A stretch of DNA of 64,000 nucleotides from contig NZ_LGDD01000070.1 of the NCBI RefSeq assembly GCF_001279695.1, positions 1 to 64,000 on the forward strand, given 5' to 3'. Shown here piece by piece: positions 35,177 through 45,579 of the stretch. The notes beneath the pieces are model-generated. The model was not told the origin of the DNA and searched no databases. It saw only the letters and a list, made by a program, of their open reading frames with translations. A program made the position numbers and the translations under genes. This stretch comes from Streptomyces sp. WM6378. Lineage in GTDB: Bacteria; Actinomycetota; Actinomycetes; Streptomycetales; Streptomycetaceae. Each line of letters starts with the position of its first letter. Position 1 is the first letter of the stretch.

Positions 35177-36391
35177 TCAAGCCCGGGCCGCCGGGTTGTG
35201 CCACCGTGGGGGCGGGCGGTTCAGCAGCCACTCCGCCGGGCCGAGGGGGCGGGGGCCCGGGCCCGCCGAAGGGACCGCGTCGCTCAAGATGCGGGACGGG
35301 GCCGCCCCCAGGCCCACCAGAACCTCCCGGACCTCCGCCATGAACCCCGGCGGCCCGGCCAGGAAGACCGCATGGTGGGCCCAGTGACTCCGATGGCCCA
35401 GAGCGGTGATCAGACGTTCCGTGGCCTGAAGGGGGTCACGGCCCGGCGCCGGAGTGATGAACGTCGTGTGCAGGCACGGGAGTTGGGAGGCCAGCGCCTC
35501 CACGGCCGGCCGGTCGTACAGGTACGCCGCGTCCCGCGCCACCACGAACAGCCGTACCTCGTCGTCGAACCGAGCCCCCGCCAGCTGCTCCAGAAGCGCC
35601 TTCATGGGGGCCCACCCCGTACCCGCCGCTATGAAGGTCAGCGGGCCGACAGGGGCCGGCCCCAGGGATAAGGAGCCCGCCGGTGGGCTCAGCCGCAGCG
35701 CATCGCCCGGATCCGTACGCTCGACCAGCGCCGTCGACATCGGCCCGCCGGACACCCGGCTGACGTGAAGGTCGACCGTGCCGTCCGCGCGCGGCGCGTT
35801 TCCGATCGAGAACGTCCGCCACACCCCCGGCACCCGCGGATGCGCCACACTCACGTACTGCCCTGCCGCATAAGGGAGTTGGGGTGCCGGGCGCAGGGTG
35901 AGGACCGCCAGGTCGGGGCCGTACCCGGCATGGCGGACGACCTCCGCGCCCCACCACGCCGGCTCCCCCGCCGCGGCCGCCGCGGCCGCGCCCTCCAGCA
36001 TCGTCTCGGACATCACCGAGTACGCCTGGCACCACGCCTTCTCCACCTCCGCCGTCCACGCCCCGCCCGCCGCCCGGGCGAACGCGGCGAGCAGGCTCGC
36101 GCCGACCGCCGCGTAGTGCTCCGGCGCCGCCAGGAACTTGCGGTGGTCGCGGCCGAGCGCGCGCAGATAGGAGGGGAGGGACGGGTCGCCGAGCCGGCCC
36201 ATGACCTCTGTGATCGCGGCGAACAGCCGGTCCCGCTGGCTTTCCATGGCGTCCGGCCCGGACGGGAACAGCGCTCGCAGGCCCGGGTTGTTCCAGAAGA
36301 GGTGGGAATAGAAATATTTGGCCGCATGCTCGGCCCGCCGCTCCACCACCGCGAAGCCGGCCCTCAGCACCTCTTGGTCCTCTTGATCCAC
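35177..36391 (-). CDS. Flavohaemoprotein (globin + FAD/NAD reductase), TTA-containing
   Basis: 404 residues. The globin domain (~1-135) has AKYFYSHLFWNNP with the B10 Tyr and RDHRKFLAAPEHYAAVG with the proximal His. The FAD domain follows (WRTFSIGNAP for flavin binding), then an NAD(P) domain (FIAAGTGWAPMKALLEQL, VFLAGPPGFM). This architecture matches NO dioxygenases/flavohaemoglobins, cytosolic NO detoxification. The frame continues far upstream antisense to the P450; the chosen start is GTG at 36391 (protein VDQEDQEVLRAGF). Codon 241 is TTA (35669-35671), implying bldA-dependent translation. Only 39 bp separate this start from the divergent P450 start, so the promoters overlap. Confidence 0.88.
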   Translation of the reverse strand: MDQEDQEVLRAGFAVVERRAEHAAKYFYSHLFWNNPGLRALFPSGPDAMESQRDRLFAAITEVMGRLGDPSLPSYLRALGRDHRKFLAAPEHYAAVGASLLAAFARAAGGAWTAEVEKAWCQAYSVMSETMLEGAAAAAAAGEPAWWGAEVVRHAGYGPDLAVLTLRPAPQLPYAAGQYVSVAHPRVPGVWRTFSIGNAPRADGTVDLHVSRVSGGPMSTALVERTDPGDALRLSPPAGSLSLGPAPVGPLTFIAAGTGWAPMKALLEQLAGARFDDEVRLFVVARDAAYLYDRPAVEALASQLPCLHTTFITPAPGRDPLQATERLITALGHRSHWAHHAVFLAGPPGFMAEVREVLVGLGAAPSRILSDAVPSAGPGPRPLGPAEWLLNRPPPRWHNPAARA

Positions 36392-36430
36392 CGCGTGAAT
36401 GTAGGGGAGAGGGCGGGATACGGTCGAGAG

Positions 36431-37687
36431 GTGCAGGACAACGACCCCATTCCGCCCGCCCCGCCCGCCCCCGAACTCTTCACCTGGGAGTTCGCCACCG
36501 ACCCGTACCCGGCCTACGCCTGGCTGCGCGAGCACGCCCCCGTGCACCGCACCCGGCTGCCCAGCGGCGTCGAGGCGTGGCTGGTCACGCGGTACGGGGA
36601 CGCCAAGCAGGCCCTCGCCGACCAGCGGCTCTCCAAGAACCCCGCGCACCACGACGAGCCGGCCCACGCCAAGGGCAGGACGGGCATCCCGGGCGAGCGC
36701 AAGGCCGAGCTGATGACGCACCTGCTCAACATCGACCCGCCGGACCACACCCGGCTCCGCCGCCTCGTCTCCAAGGCGTTCACTCCGCGTACCGTCGCCC
36801 AATTCGCGCCCCGGGTACAGGAGTTGACGGATCAGCTCATCGACGCCTTCGAGGGCAGGGGAGCGGCCGATCTCATCCACGAGTTCGCCTTCCCGCTTCC
36901 CATCTACGCCATCTGCGACCTGCTCGGCGTACCCCGCGAGGACCAGGACGACTTCCGCGACTGGGCGGGCATGATGATCCGACACGGCGGCGGCCCTCGC
37001 GGTGGCGTCGCCCGCTCGGTCAAGAAGATGCGCACCTACCTCGCCGAGCTCATCCACAAGAAGCGCGAGAACCCCGGCGACGACCTCATCTCCCGGCTCA
37101 TCGAGGCCAGCGACCACGGCGAGCACCTGTCGGAGAACGAAGTCGCGGCCATGGCCTTCATCGTGCTCTTCGCCGGATTCGAGACGACGGTCAATCTGAT
37201 CGGCAATGGGGTTTATGCCCTGTTGCGCAACCCCGGCCAACGGGAGCGGCTCCAGGACTCCCTCGCCGCGGGGGAGAGCGACCTCCTCGAAACCGGCGTC
37301 GAAGAGCTGCTGCGCTACGACGGGCCCGTCGAGATGGCCACCTGGCGGTTCGCCACCCGGCCGCTGACGCTCGGCGGGCAGGACATCGCGGCCGGCGACC
37401 CCGTGCTCGTCGTGCTCGCCGCCGCCGACCGTGACCCCGAGCGCTTCGCCGACCCGGACACCCTCGACCTCGGCCGCAAGGACAACCAGCACCTCGGGTA
37501 CGGGCACGGGATCCACTACTGCCTCGGTGCCCCGCTCGCCCGGCTCGAAGGGCAGACCGCTCTGGCGACCCTGCTGCGGCGCCTCCCTGACCTGCGGCTC
37601 GGGGTGGAACCTGACGATTTGCGCTGGCGCGGCGGGCTCATCATGCGCGGACTGCGCACCCTGCCGGTCGAGTTCACCAGCCCATGA
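36431..37687 (+). CDS. Cytochrome P450 (CYP107-type)
   Basis: 418 residues, soluble class I P450. I-helix FAGFETTVN (acid/Thr pair), K-helix ExxR in EELLRYDGPVEMATWR, and haem-binding loop LGYGHGIHYCLGAP with the thiolate Cys. Overall pattern fits CYP107. Position next to the rpf-eno region recalls S. coelicolor CYP107U1, but this is synteny from memory. The start is GTG at 36431; there is little ribosome site beyond GAGAG, so leaderless translation is possible. The divergent flavohaemoprotein starts 39 bp away. No ferredoxin gene is adjacent. Confidence 0.93.
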   Translation: MQDNDPIPPAPPAPELFTWEFATDPYPAYAWLREHAPVHRTRLPSGVEAWLVTRYGDAKQALADQRLSKNPAHHDEPAHAKGRTGIPGERKAELMTHLLNIDPPDHTRLRRLVSKAFTPRTVAQFAPRVQELTDQLIDAFEGRGAADLIHEFAFPLPIYAICDLLGVPREDQDDFRDWAGMMIRHGGGPRGGVARSVKKMRTYLAELIHKKRENPGDDLISRLIEASDHGEHLSENEVAAMAFIVLFAGFETTVNLIGNGVYALLRNPGQRERLQDSLAAGESDLLETGVEELLRYDGPVEMATWRFATRPLTLGGQDIAAGDPVLVVLAAADRDPERFADPDTLDLGRKDNQHLGYGHGIHYCLGAPLARLEGQTALATLLRRLPDLRLGVEPDDLRWRGGLIMRGLRTLPVEFTSP

Positions 37688-37750
37688 CGATCACCCGCAT
37701 CTGACGGACCGTCAAGACTGTGACTTTTATGTGATCTCGGGTGCATCGAC

Positions 37751-37780
37751 TTGTGACAAGCGTTCGAGTACGGCTACGTT
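37751..37780 (+). promoter_or_regulatory. Probable promoter of rpfC-like gene
   Basis: TTGTGA (37751-37756) and TACGTT (37775-37780) with an 18-bp spacer lie 43 bp upstream of the gene start. The match to the vegetative consensus is fair; no transcript data. Confidence 0.45.
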
Positions 37781-37822
37781 CACCGTTCATTCGGCTCAGC
37801 AGTCACACGGAAGGCCTTTTGC

Positions 37823-38833
37823 ATGCGCTCCGGGAATGGACGGCATCGTCGACCCCGCCAGGCACCCGCTCTCGTCGTCGCGGCAGGAGTGACCGGATCG
37901 GCCATCGCCCTTCCTCTGCTCGCCGCGACCGGCGCGAACGCCGCGGACGCGAACACCTGGAACCAGGTGGCCGCCTGTGAGTCCGGCGGGATGTGGAGCG
38001 CCGACTTCGGCAACGGCCTGTACGGCGGGCTCCAGTTCTCGCAGGCCACCTGGGAGGCGTACGGCGGTACGGACTACGCCCAGCGCGCCGACCTCGCCAG
38101 CCGCGCCCAGCAGATAGCCGTCGCCGAGCAGCTGCTCGCGGCCAAGGGCCCGGGGGCCTTCGCGAACTGCGGCAGCGGCGCCGGGCTCACCAAGGGCGGC
38201 GGCTCGGCGAACGTCGACCCGGGCGCGCCCGACACGTCGACCGGGACGCCCACGCCCGCTCCCGCGACCCCCACCGCCCCGCCGACCAAGGCGCCCGATG
38301 CCCCGGCGCCGGGCGGCTCCACGCCCGCCACGCCGGCCCCGGGTGCCACGAAGCCGAGCGACCCGGCCAAGTCCCCGACGCCCTCCGCGTCCACCCCGGC
38401 GAGCCCCGGCAAGCACCGCGGGGCGCCCTCGCCGGAGGAGAGCGCGGGCACGGCTGCGGGCGGAACGTCCTCGTCCGCCCCGACGGCCGGTCAGGCCGAA
38501 CCGGGCACTCCGGCCGGTACGAGTGGTTCGAACAATTCGGGCAACTCATCCGATAGCCGTGATTCCGGGCGGCATGCCTCGCGAGGTGACGATGCCTCAC
38601 GTGAGTCCGGCAACACCCCCGCCGCGAACGGCGACTACACCGTCCGGCCCGGCGACAACCTGTCCGCCATCGCCGAGGCGAACAAGGTCCAGGGCGGCTG
38701 GCCCGCGCTGTACCACGCCAACGAGAAGCTGATCGGCACCGACCCCAACCTCATCCTGCCTGGCCAGAGCCTGGACCTGAAGGATGCGGCGGCGGCTCTG
38801 ACGGCCCCGAACTCGGCACCGAAGCAGGGTTAG
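37823..38833 (+). CDS. rpfC: Resuscitation-promoting factor with LysM domain (RpfC-like)
   Basis: 336 residues, secreted cell-wall lytic enzyme. The signal peptide (Arg-rich start, LVVAAGVTGSAIALPLLAATGANA) is followed by a ~75-residue Rpf transglycosylase domain: NTWNQVAACESGGMWSADFG with the catalytic Glu, then [17 protein letters not shown] ~150-residue Pro/Ala/Thr/Ser linker leads to a C-terminal LysM domain (DYTVRPGDNLSAIAEANKV). Such enzymes help spore germination and vegetative growth by cutting peptidoglycan. The start is ATG at 37823 with GGAAGG. It sits just upstream of the riboswitch-controlled rpfA; the symbol follows S. coelicolor gene order from memory. Confidence 0.85.
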   Translation: MRSGNGRHRRPRQAPALVVAAGVTGSAIALPLLAATGANAADANTWNQVAACESGGMWSADFGNGLYGGLQFSQATWEAYGGTDYAQRADLASRAQQIAVAEQLLAAKGPGAFANCGSGAGLTKGGGSANVDPGAPDTSTGTPTPAPATPTAPPTKAPDAPAPGGSTPATPAPGATKPSDPAKSPTPSASTPASPGKHRGAPSPEESAGTAAGGTSSSAPTAGQAEPGTPAGTSGSNNSGNSSDSRDSGRHASRGDDASRESGNTPAANGDYTVRPGDNLSAIAEANKVQGGWPALYHANEKLIGTDPNLILPGQSLDLKDAAAALTAPNSAPKQG

Positions 38834-39979
<1,146 letters not shown>

Positions 39980-40000
39980 GACTGACCCACCCCCAGGTCG

Positions 40001-40046
40001 CCCCGGCCCGGCGCGCATTCCCCCGTACGCGCCGGGCCGGGGTTTT
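40001..40046 (+). terminator. rpfA terminator
   Basis: A perfect 15-bp stem (CCCCGGCCCGGCGCG and its complement, 12-base loop) followed by TTTT, 22 bases after the rpfA stop. One of the strongest terminators in the window. Confidence 0.92.
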
Positions 40047-40091
40047 CGCTGTTACCCAGCAGTAGTGTTGTGGTCCTTTGCCCGGGATTAA

Positions 40092-41525
<1,434 letters not shown>

Positions 41526-41556
41526 CATTTGATGGGCTAAAGCCCTAGCCAGTCGT

Positions 41557-41603
41557 ACGTACGTCCCCGGCCGCGGTCCCGTACCGTGTCCGGGGACGTA
41601 CGT
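41557..41603 (+). terminator. Long hairpin between eno and divIC
   Basis: A 14-bp perfect stem (ACGTACGTCCCCGG and complement) with a 19-base loop, no T tract. Position (31 bases after eno, 24 before divIC) fits a terminator or a partial terminator/attenuator for divIC. Confidence 0.6.
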
Positions 41604-41626
41604 GTGTAAGGGGAGGCGGGAGAGCG

Positions 41627-42115
41627 ATGGGCAAGAACGCCAAGGCCACGGACCGCGACCGGTTCTCCACCGCGGCCCGGCTCAAGGTGCTGGGCGAGCA
41701 GACCGCCGCCCGGGTCTACCGCTCGCAGAGCAAACGCCAGGCCCGCCGCTCCCGGCTCACCGGCCGGGCGGCGCTGCTCGCCCTGGTCCTCTGCTCGCTG
41801 ATCGTGGCGCTCGCCTACCCCATGCGGCAGTACGTCTCGCAGCGCGCCGACATCTCCGACCAGCGGCGCAGGGCCGCCGAGGCCCAGAAGGCGGTCGAGG
41901 AGCTGCGGGACGAGAAGGCGCGGCTCCAGGACGACGCGTACATCGAGAAACTGGCCCGCGAGCACCTGCACATGCAGTTCCCGGGGGAGACCAGCTTCAC
42001 CGTGGTCGACCCGGGCACGGCGAACAAGCACCGTGAGGACAAGGCCGCGACCAGCCGCGCCTGGCACTACAACCTCTGGGACGGCGTCGACAATGCCGAC
42101 CGCCCCGCCAACTGA
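41627..42115 (+). CDS. divIC: Septum formation initiator DivIC/FtsB-type
   Basis: 162 residues, single-pass membrane division protein. A basic N-terminal cytosolic stretch (SKRQARRSRLTGRA) precedes one TM helix (~48-66, LLALVLCSLIVALAYPM). A coiled coil follows (DISDQRRRAAEAQKAVEELRDEKARL in parts), then the family's AREHLHMQFPGE motif. Works with FtsL and FtsQ to activate septal wall synthesis during sporulation and cross-wall formation. The start is ATG at 41627 with GGGAGG. The next gene follows after 31 bp and ppx overlaps that, so the three make an operon. Confidence 0.92.
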   Translation: MGKNAKATDRDRFSTAARLKVLGEQTAARVYRSQSKRQARRSRLTGRAALLALVLCSLIVALAYPMRQYVSQRADISDQRRRAAEAQKAVEELRDEKARLQDDAYIEKLAREHLHMQFPGETSFTVVDPGTANKHREDKAATSRAWHYNLWDGVDNADRPAN

Positions 42116-42146
42116 CCACCTGCTAGCGATAGAGACTGACCCAGGC

Positions 42147-42680
42147 ATGGAAACGCCCCCGCCCCAGACCGAACGCACCGAGCCCACCGACGCGGACATC
42201 GCCGCCTTCAAGCAGCAACTGGGCCGCCCCCCGCGCGGGCTGCGCGCGATCGCGCACCGCTGCCCCTGCGGCAACCCGGACGTCGTCGAGACGGCCCCGC
42301 GCCTGGAGGACGGCACGCCCTTCCCGACGACGTACTACCTGACGTGCCCGCGCGCGGCCTCCGCGATCGGCACGCTTGAGGCGAACGGCGTCATGAAGGA
42401 GATGACGGAGCGCCTCGCGAGCGACCCGGAGCTCGCCGCCGCCTACCGCGCGGCCCACGAGGACTACATCGCGCGCCGCGACGCCATCGACGTCCTGGAG
42501 GGCTTCCCGAGCGCGGGCGGCATGCCGGACCGGGTCAAGTGCCTGCACGTCCTCGTCGGTCACTCGCTGGCCGCGGGCCCGGGCGTGAACCCGCTCGGCG
42601 ACGAGGCGATCGCGATGCTGCCCGAGTGGTGGGCGAAGGGCCCGTGCGTGACGCCGTGCGGCGGGGAGGACACCAAGTGA
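42147..42680 (+). CDS. DUF501 family protein
   Basis: 177 residues. Shows the DUF501 pattern: GRPPRGLRAIAHRCPCGNPDVVET, TTYYLTCPRAASAIGTLE, and a late VKCLHVLVGHSLAAGPGVNPLGDEA region with repeated Cys and His that might bind a metal. Function unknown; in actinobacteria it regularly sits between the DivIC and Ppx/GppA genes. The start is ATG at 42147 (weak CCAGG site). Its stop overlaps the ppx GTG start by four bases, implying coupling. Confidence 0.88.
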   Translation: METPPPQTERTEPTDADIAAFKQQLGRPPRGLRAIAHRCPCGNPDVVETAPRLEDGTPFPTTYYLTCPRAASAIGTLEANGVMKEMTERLASDPELAAAYRAAHEDYIARRDAIDVLEGFPSAGGMPDRVKCLHVLVGHSLAAGPGVNPLGDEAIAMLPEWWAKGPCVTPCGGEDTK

Positions 42681-43591
42681 CGCGCGTCGCCGCGATCGAC
42701 TGCGGTACGAACTCGATCCGCCTCCTGGTCGCGGACGCGGACCCGGCTACCGGGGACATCGTCGACCTGGACCGGCGCATGACGATCGTCCGGCTCGGCC
42801 AGGGCGTGGACCGCACCGGGCGGCTCGCCCCCGAGGCCCTGGAGCGGACGTTCGCGGCGTGCCGCGAGTACGCCGCGGTGATCAAGGAGCTGGGGGCCGA
42901 GCGCATCCGCTTCGTGGCCACCTCCGCCTCGCGCGACGCCGAGAACCGGGACGACTTCGTACGCGGCGTCCTCGACATCCTGGGCGTCGAGCCCGAGGTG
43001 ATCTCCGGCGACCAGGAGGCCGAGTTCTCCTTCACCGGCGCCACCAAGGAACTGCACGCCGACGGCGACTACCTGGTCGTCGACATCGGCGGCGGCTCCA
43101 CCGAGTTCGTGGTCGGCTCCCGGACCGTGGAGGCCGCCCGCTCGGTCGACATCGGCTGTGTGCGGATGACCGAGCGCCACCACCCCGGCGACCCGGCCAC
43201 GCCCGAGCAGATCGCCGCGATCCGCGCCGACATCGAGGCGGCCCTCGACCTCGCCGAGCAGACCGTGCCGCTGCGCGAGCCGCGCACCCTGGTCGGCCTC
43301 GCGGGCTCGGTCACCACCGTCGCCGCGATCGCGCTCGGCCTGACCGCGTACGACTCGGCCGCCATCCATCATTCACGTATCTCTCACGACGACGTCGCCG
43401 CGGTCACCGAGCGGCTGCTCGCCTCCACCCACGAGGAGCGCACCCGCATCCCCGTGCTGCACCCGGGCCGGATCGACGTCATCGCGGCCGGTGCGCTGGT
43501 GCTCCTTGCCGTGATGGAGCGGACCGGGGCCCGTGAGGTCGTGGTCAGCGAGCACGACATTCTGGACGGAATCGCCTGGTCGGTCGCCTGA
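42677..43591 (+). CDS. ppx: Ppx/GppA-type exopolyphosphatase
   Basis: 304 residues. ASKHA-fold phosphatase with phosphate-1 loop AAIDCGTNSIRLLV, phosphate-2 loop VVDIGGGSTEFVVG, the catalytic Glu in the GDQEAEFSFTGA segment, and LVGLAGSVTTVAAI. Hydrolyses terminal phosphate from polyphosphate and/or pppGpp; at ~300 residues it belongs to the short actinobacterial class lacking the C-terminal HD domain, so preference is uncertain. Last gene of the divIC-DUF501-ppx operon. A Rex-like site starts 44 bases after its stop. Confidence 0.92.
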   Translation: MTRVAAIDCGTNSIRLLVADADPATGDIVDLDRRMTIVRLGQGVDRTGRLAPEALERTFAACREYAAVIKELGAERIRFVATSASRDAENRDDFVRGVLDILGVEPEVISGDQEAEFSFTGATKELHADGDYLVVDIGGGSTEFVVGSRTVEAARSVDIGCVRMTERHHPGDPATPEQIAAIRADIEAALDLAEQTVPLREPRTLVGLAGSVTTVAAIALGLTAYDSAAIHHSRISHDDVAAVTERLLASTHEERTRIPVLHPGRIDVIAAGALVLLAVMERTGAREVVVSEHDILDGIAWSVA

Positions 43592-43635
43592 TCGCGGTCC
43601 TGGGAGGGCCTTTGGGCCCGGCCGCGCGAGAAAGT

Positions 43636-43653
43636 TCGTGAAGTTCTTCACAA
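43636..43653. promoter_or_regulatory. Candidate Rex (redox repressor) operator upstream of ndh
   Basis: The 18-mer tcgtgaagttcttcacaa differs at one position from the Rex pattern TTGTGAA-N4-TTCACAA. Rex senses NADH/NAD+ and represses respiratory genes in Streptomyces, so a site before a type II NADH dehydrogenase gene makes sense. It lies ~308 bp upstream of the ndh start; the rest of this 369-bp gap (43592-43960) shows no clear promoter, though TATACC at 43832-43837 is a possible -10. Confidence 0.6.
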
Positions 43654-43960
43654 GGAATTGGGGCCCCCGGGCCGAGGTTTGTGGTCCCGGGACCGCTTTC
43701 CGAGGCTCAGGGGCCCCTTCCGTGCGCATTCCAGACGGTGGTTGCCGTGTTACGCCTGCGTTTCATACGGCAGTGGTCCAGCGGGCCCGGCGCCGTGCAG
43801 GCCAGTTCAGGAGGGGTGAACAACGTTCTCCCCTATACCGTGGTTCCCTCATCGCGCCATGACCTCGGTCACGTGGGCCGCGCAGTGTAGCAGAGCCCCC
43901 TGCGAACCTTGTGAAGGGGCGCACGAGCGGGGGTCCATCGGCGGGTGGATACTCGATGGC

Positions 43961-45358
43961 ATGAGCACCACGGAGCGTCCCAGGATCCTCGTAGTAGGTG
44001 GCGGGTACGTAGGCCTGTACGCAGCGCGACGCATTCTGAAGAAGATGCGTTACGCGGAAGCGACCGTCACGGTCGTCGACCCGCGCTCGTACATGACGTA
44101 CCAGCCCTTCCTCCCCGAAGCCGCCGCAGGCAGCATCTCGCCGCGTCACGTCGTCGTCCCGCTGCGACGCGTCGTGCGTGGAGCCGAGGTGCTCACCGGC
44201 CGGGTCACCAGCATCGACCAGGACCGCAAGGTCGCCACGGTCGCGCCGCTCGTCGGCGAGGCCTACGAGCTGCCCTTCGACTACCTGGTCATCGCGATGG
44301 GTGCGGTCTCCCGCACCTTCCCGATCCCCGGTCTCGCCGAGCAGGGCATCGGCATGAAGGGCGTGGAAGAGGCCATCGGCCTGCGCAACCACGTTCTGGA
44401 GCAGCTCGACAAGGCCGACTCCACCACGGATGAGGACGTCCGCCGCAAGGCGCTGACCTTCGTCTTCGTGGGCGGCGGCTTCGCCGGCGCGGAGACCATC
44501 GGCGAGGTGGAGGACATGGCCCGCGACGCGGCCAAGTACTACACCAACGTCAAGCGCGAGGACATGCGCTTCATCCTGGTCGACGCCGCCGACAAGATCC
44601 TTCCCGAGGTCGGCCCGGAGCTCGGCCGCTGGGGCAAGGAGCACCTTGAGGGCCGTGGCGTCGAGATCTACCTCTCGACCTCCATGGACTCCTGCGTGGA
44701 CGGCCACGTCGTGCTGAAGAACGGCCTTGAGGTCGACTCCAACACCATCGTGTGGACCGCGGGCGTCAAGCCCAACCCGGCGCTCTCCCGCTTCGGCCTC
44801 CCGCTCGGCCCGCGCGGCCACGTGGACGCCCAGCCGACCCTCCAGGTCACCGGCACCGACTACATCTGGGCCGCGGGCGACAACGCCCAGGTCCCGGACC
44901 TCGCCTCGATCAAGGCCGGCGTTCCGGCCGAGCGCGCCTGGTGCCCGCCGAACGCCCAGCACGCGCTGCGTCAGGCCAAGGTGCTCGGCGACAACGTGGT
45001 CTCCGGCATGCGGGGCTTCCCGCAGAAGGAGTACTCGCACTCCAACAAGGGTGCGGTGGCGGGCCTCGGCCTCCACAAGGGCGTCGCGATGATCGTCATG
45101 GGCAAGATGAAGATCAAGCTCAAGGGCCGTCTCGCCTGGTACATGCACCGTGGCTACCACGGTCTGGCCGTGCCGACCTGGAACCGCAAGATCCGCGTCT
45201 TCGCCGACTGGACGCTCGCGATGTTCCTCAAGCGCGAGGTCGTCTCCCTCGGCGCGATGGAGACGCCGCGCGAGGAGTTCTACGAGGCGGCCAAGCCCGC
45301 TCCGGCTCCCGCGGCCAAGGCCGAGGACAAGGCCGACGCGAAGGCCAAGGCCTCCTAG
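43961..45358 (+). CDS. ndh: Type II NADH:quinone oxidoreductase (NDH-2)
   Basis: 465 residues, peripheral membrane flavoprotein passing electrons from NADH to menaquinone without proton pumping. Two dinucleotide-binding folds: ILVVGGGYVGLYAARRIL near the N-terminus (FAD) and TFVFVGGGFAGAETIGEVEDM (NADH); YIWAAGDNAQVPD is the second FAD motif. The C-terminus ends in a Lys/Ala/Pro/Asp tail (AKAEDKADAKAKAS), which could touch the membrane or be disordered. The start is ATG at 43961. A Rex-like operator lies upstream and a strong terminator downstream, so it is monocistronic. Confidence 0.93.
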   Translation: MSTTERPRILVVGGGYVGLYAARRILKKMRYAEATVTVVDPRSYMTYQPFLPEAAAGSISPRHVVVPLRRVVRGAEVLTGRVTSIDQDRKVATVAPLVGEAYELPFDYLVIAMGAVSRTFPIPGLAEQGIGMKGVEEAIGLRNHVLEQLDKADSTTDEDVRRKALTFVFVGGGFAGAETIGEVEDMARDAAKYYTNVKREDMRFILVDAADKILPEVGPELGRWGKEHLEGRGVEIYLSTSMDSCVDGHVVLKNGLEVDSNTIVWTAGVKPNPALSRFGLPLGPRGHVDAQPTLQVTGTDYIWAAGDNAQVPDLASIKAGVPAERAWCPPNAQHALRQAKVLGDNVVSGMRGFPQKEYSHSNKGAVAGLGLHKGVAMIVMGKMKIKLKGRLAWYMHRGYHGLAVPTWNRKIRVFADWTLAMFLKREVVSLGAMETPREEFYEAAKPAPAPAAKAEDKADAKAKAS

Positions 45359-45374
45359 CCCCACCAGCGTTACC

Positions 45375-45418
45375 CCGAAGGGGCCGTCCGCCATCCGTGG
45401 TGCGGGCGGCCCCTTCGG
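45375..45418 (+). terminator. ndh terminator
   Basis: A 17-bp stem (CCGAAGGGGCCGTCCGC / GCGGGCGGCCCCTTCGG, one wobble) with a 10-base loop, 16 bases after the ndh stop. Confidence 0.9.
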
Positions 45419-45579
45419 CGTACCCGGCAGTCCGGGCTGCTTCATGATCGATTTCCGGCCAAGAAGATGGTGTATGCAGACATCCTGTCACTCTCATGCG
45501 CGGTAGCGGGATTGCCCCGCGCCCGGGCACTGTTGACGGGGGTGCTGAGACATTTCTGCGAGGCACGGAGGTGTGCACC

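Noticed and set aside
36392..37516. N-terminal extension of the flavohaemoprotein frame by 375 residues
   Set aside because: It is antisense to the P450 gene; the globin domain begins right after the GTG at 36391.
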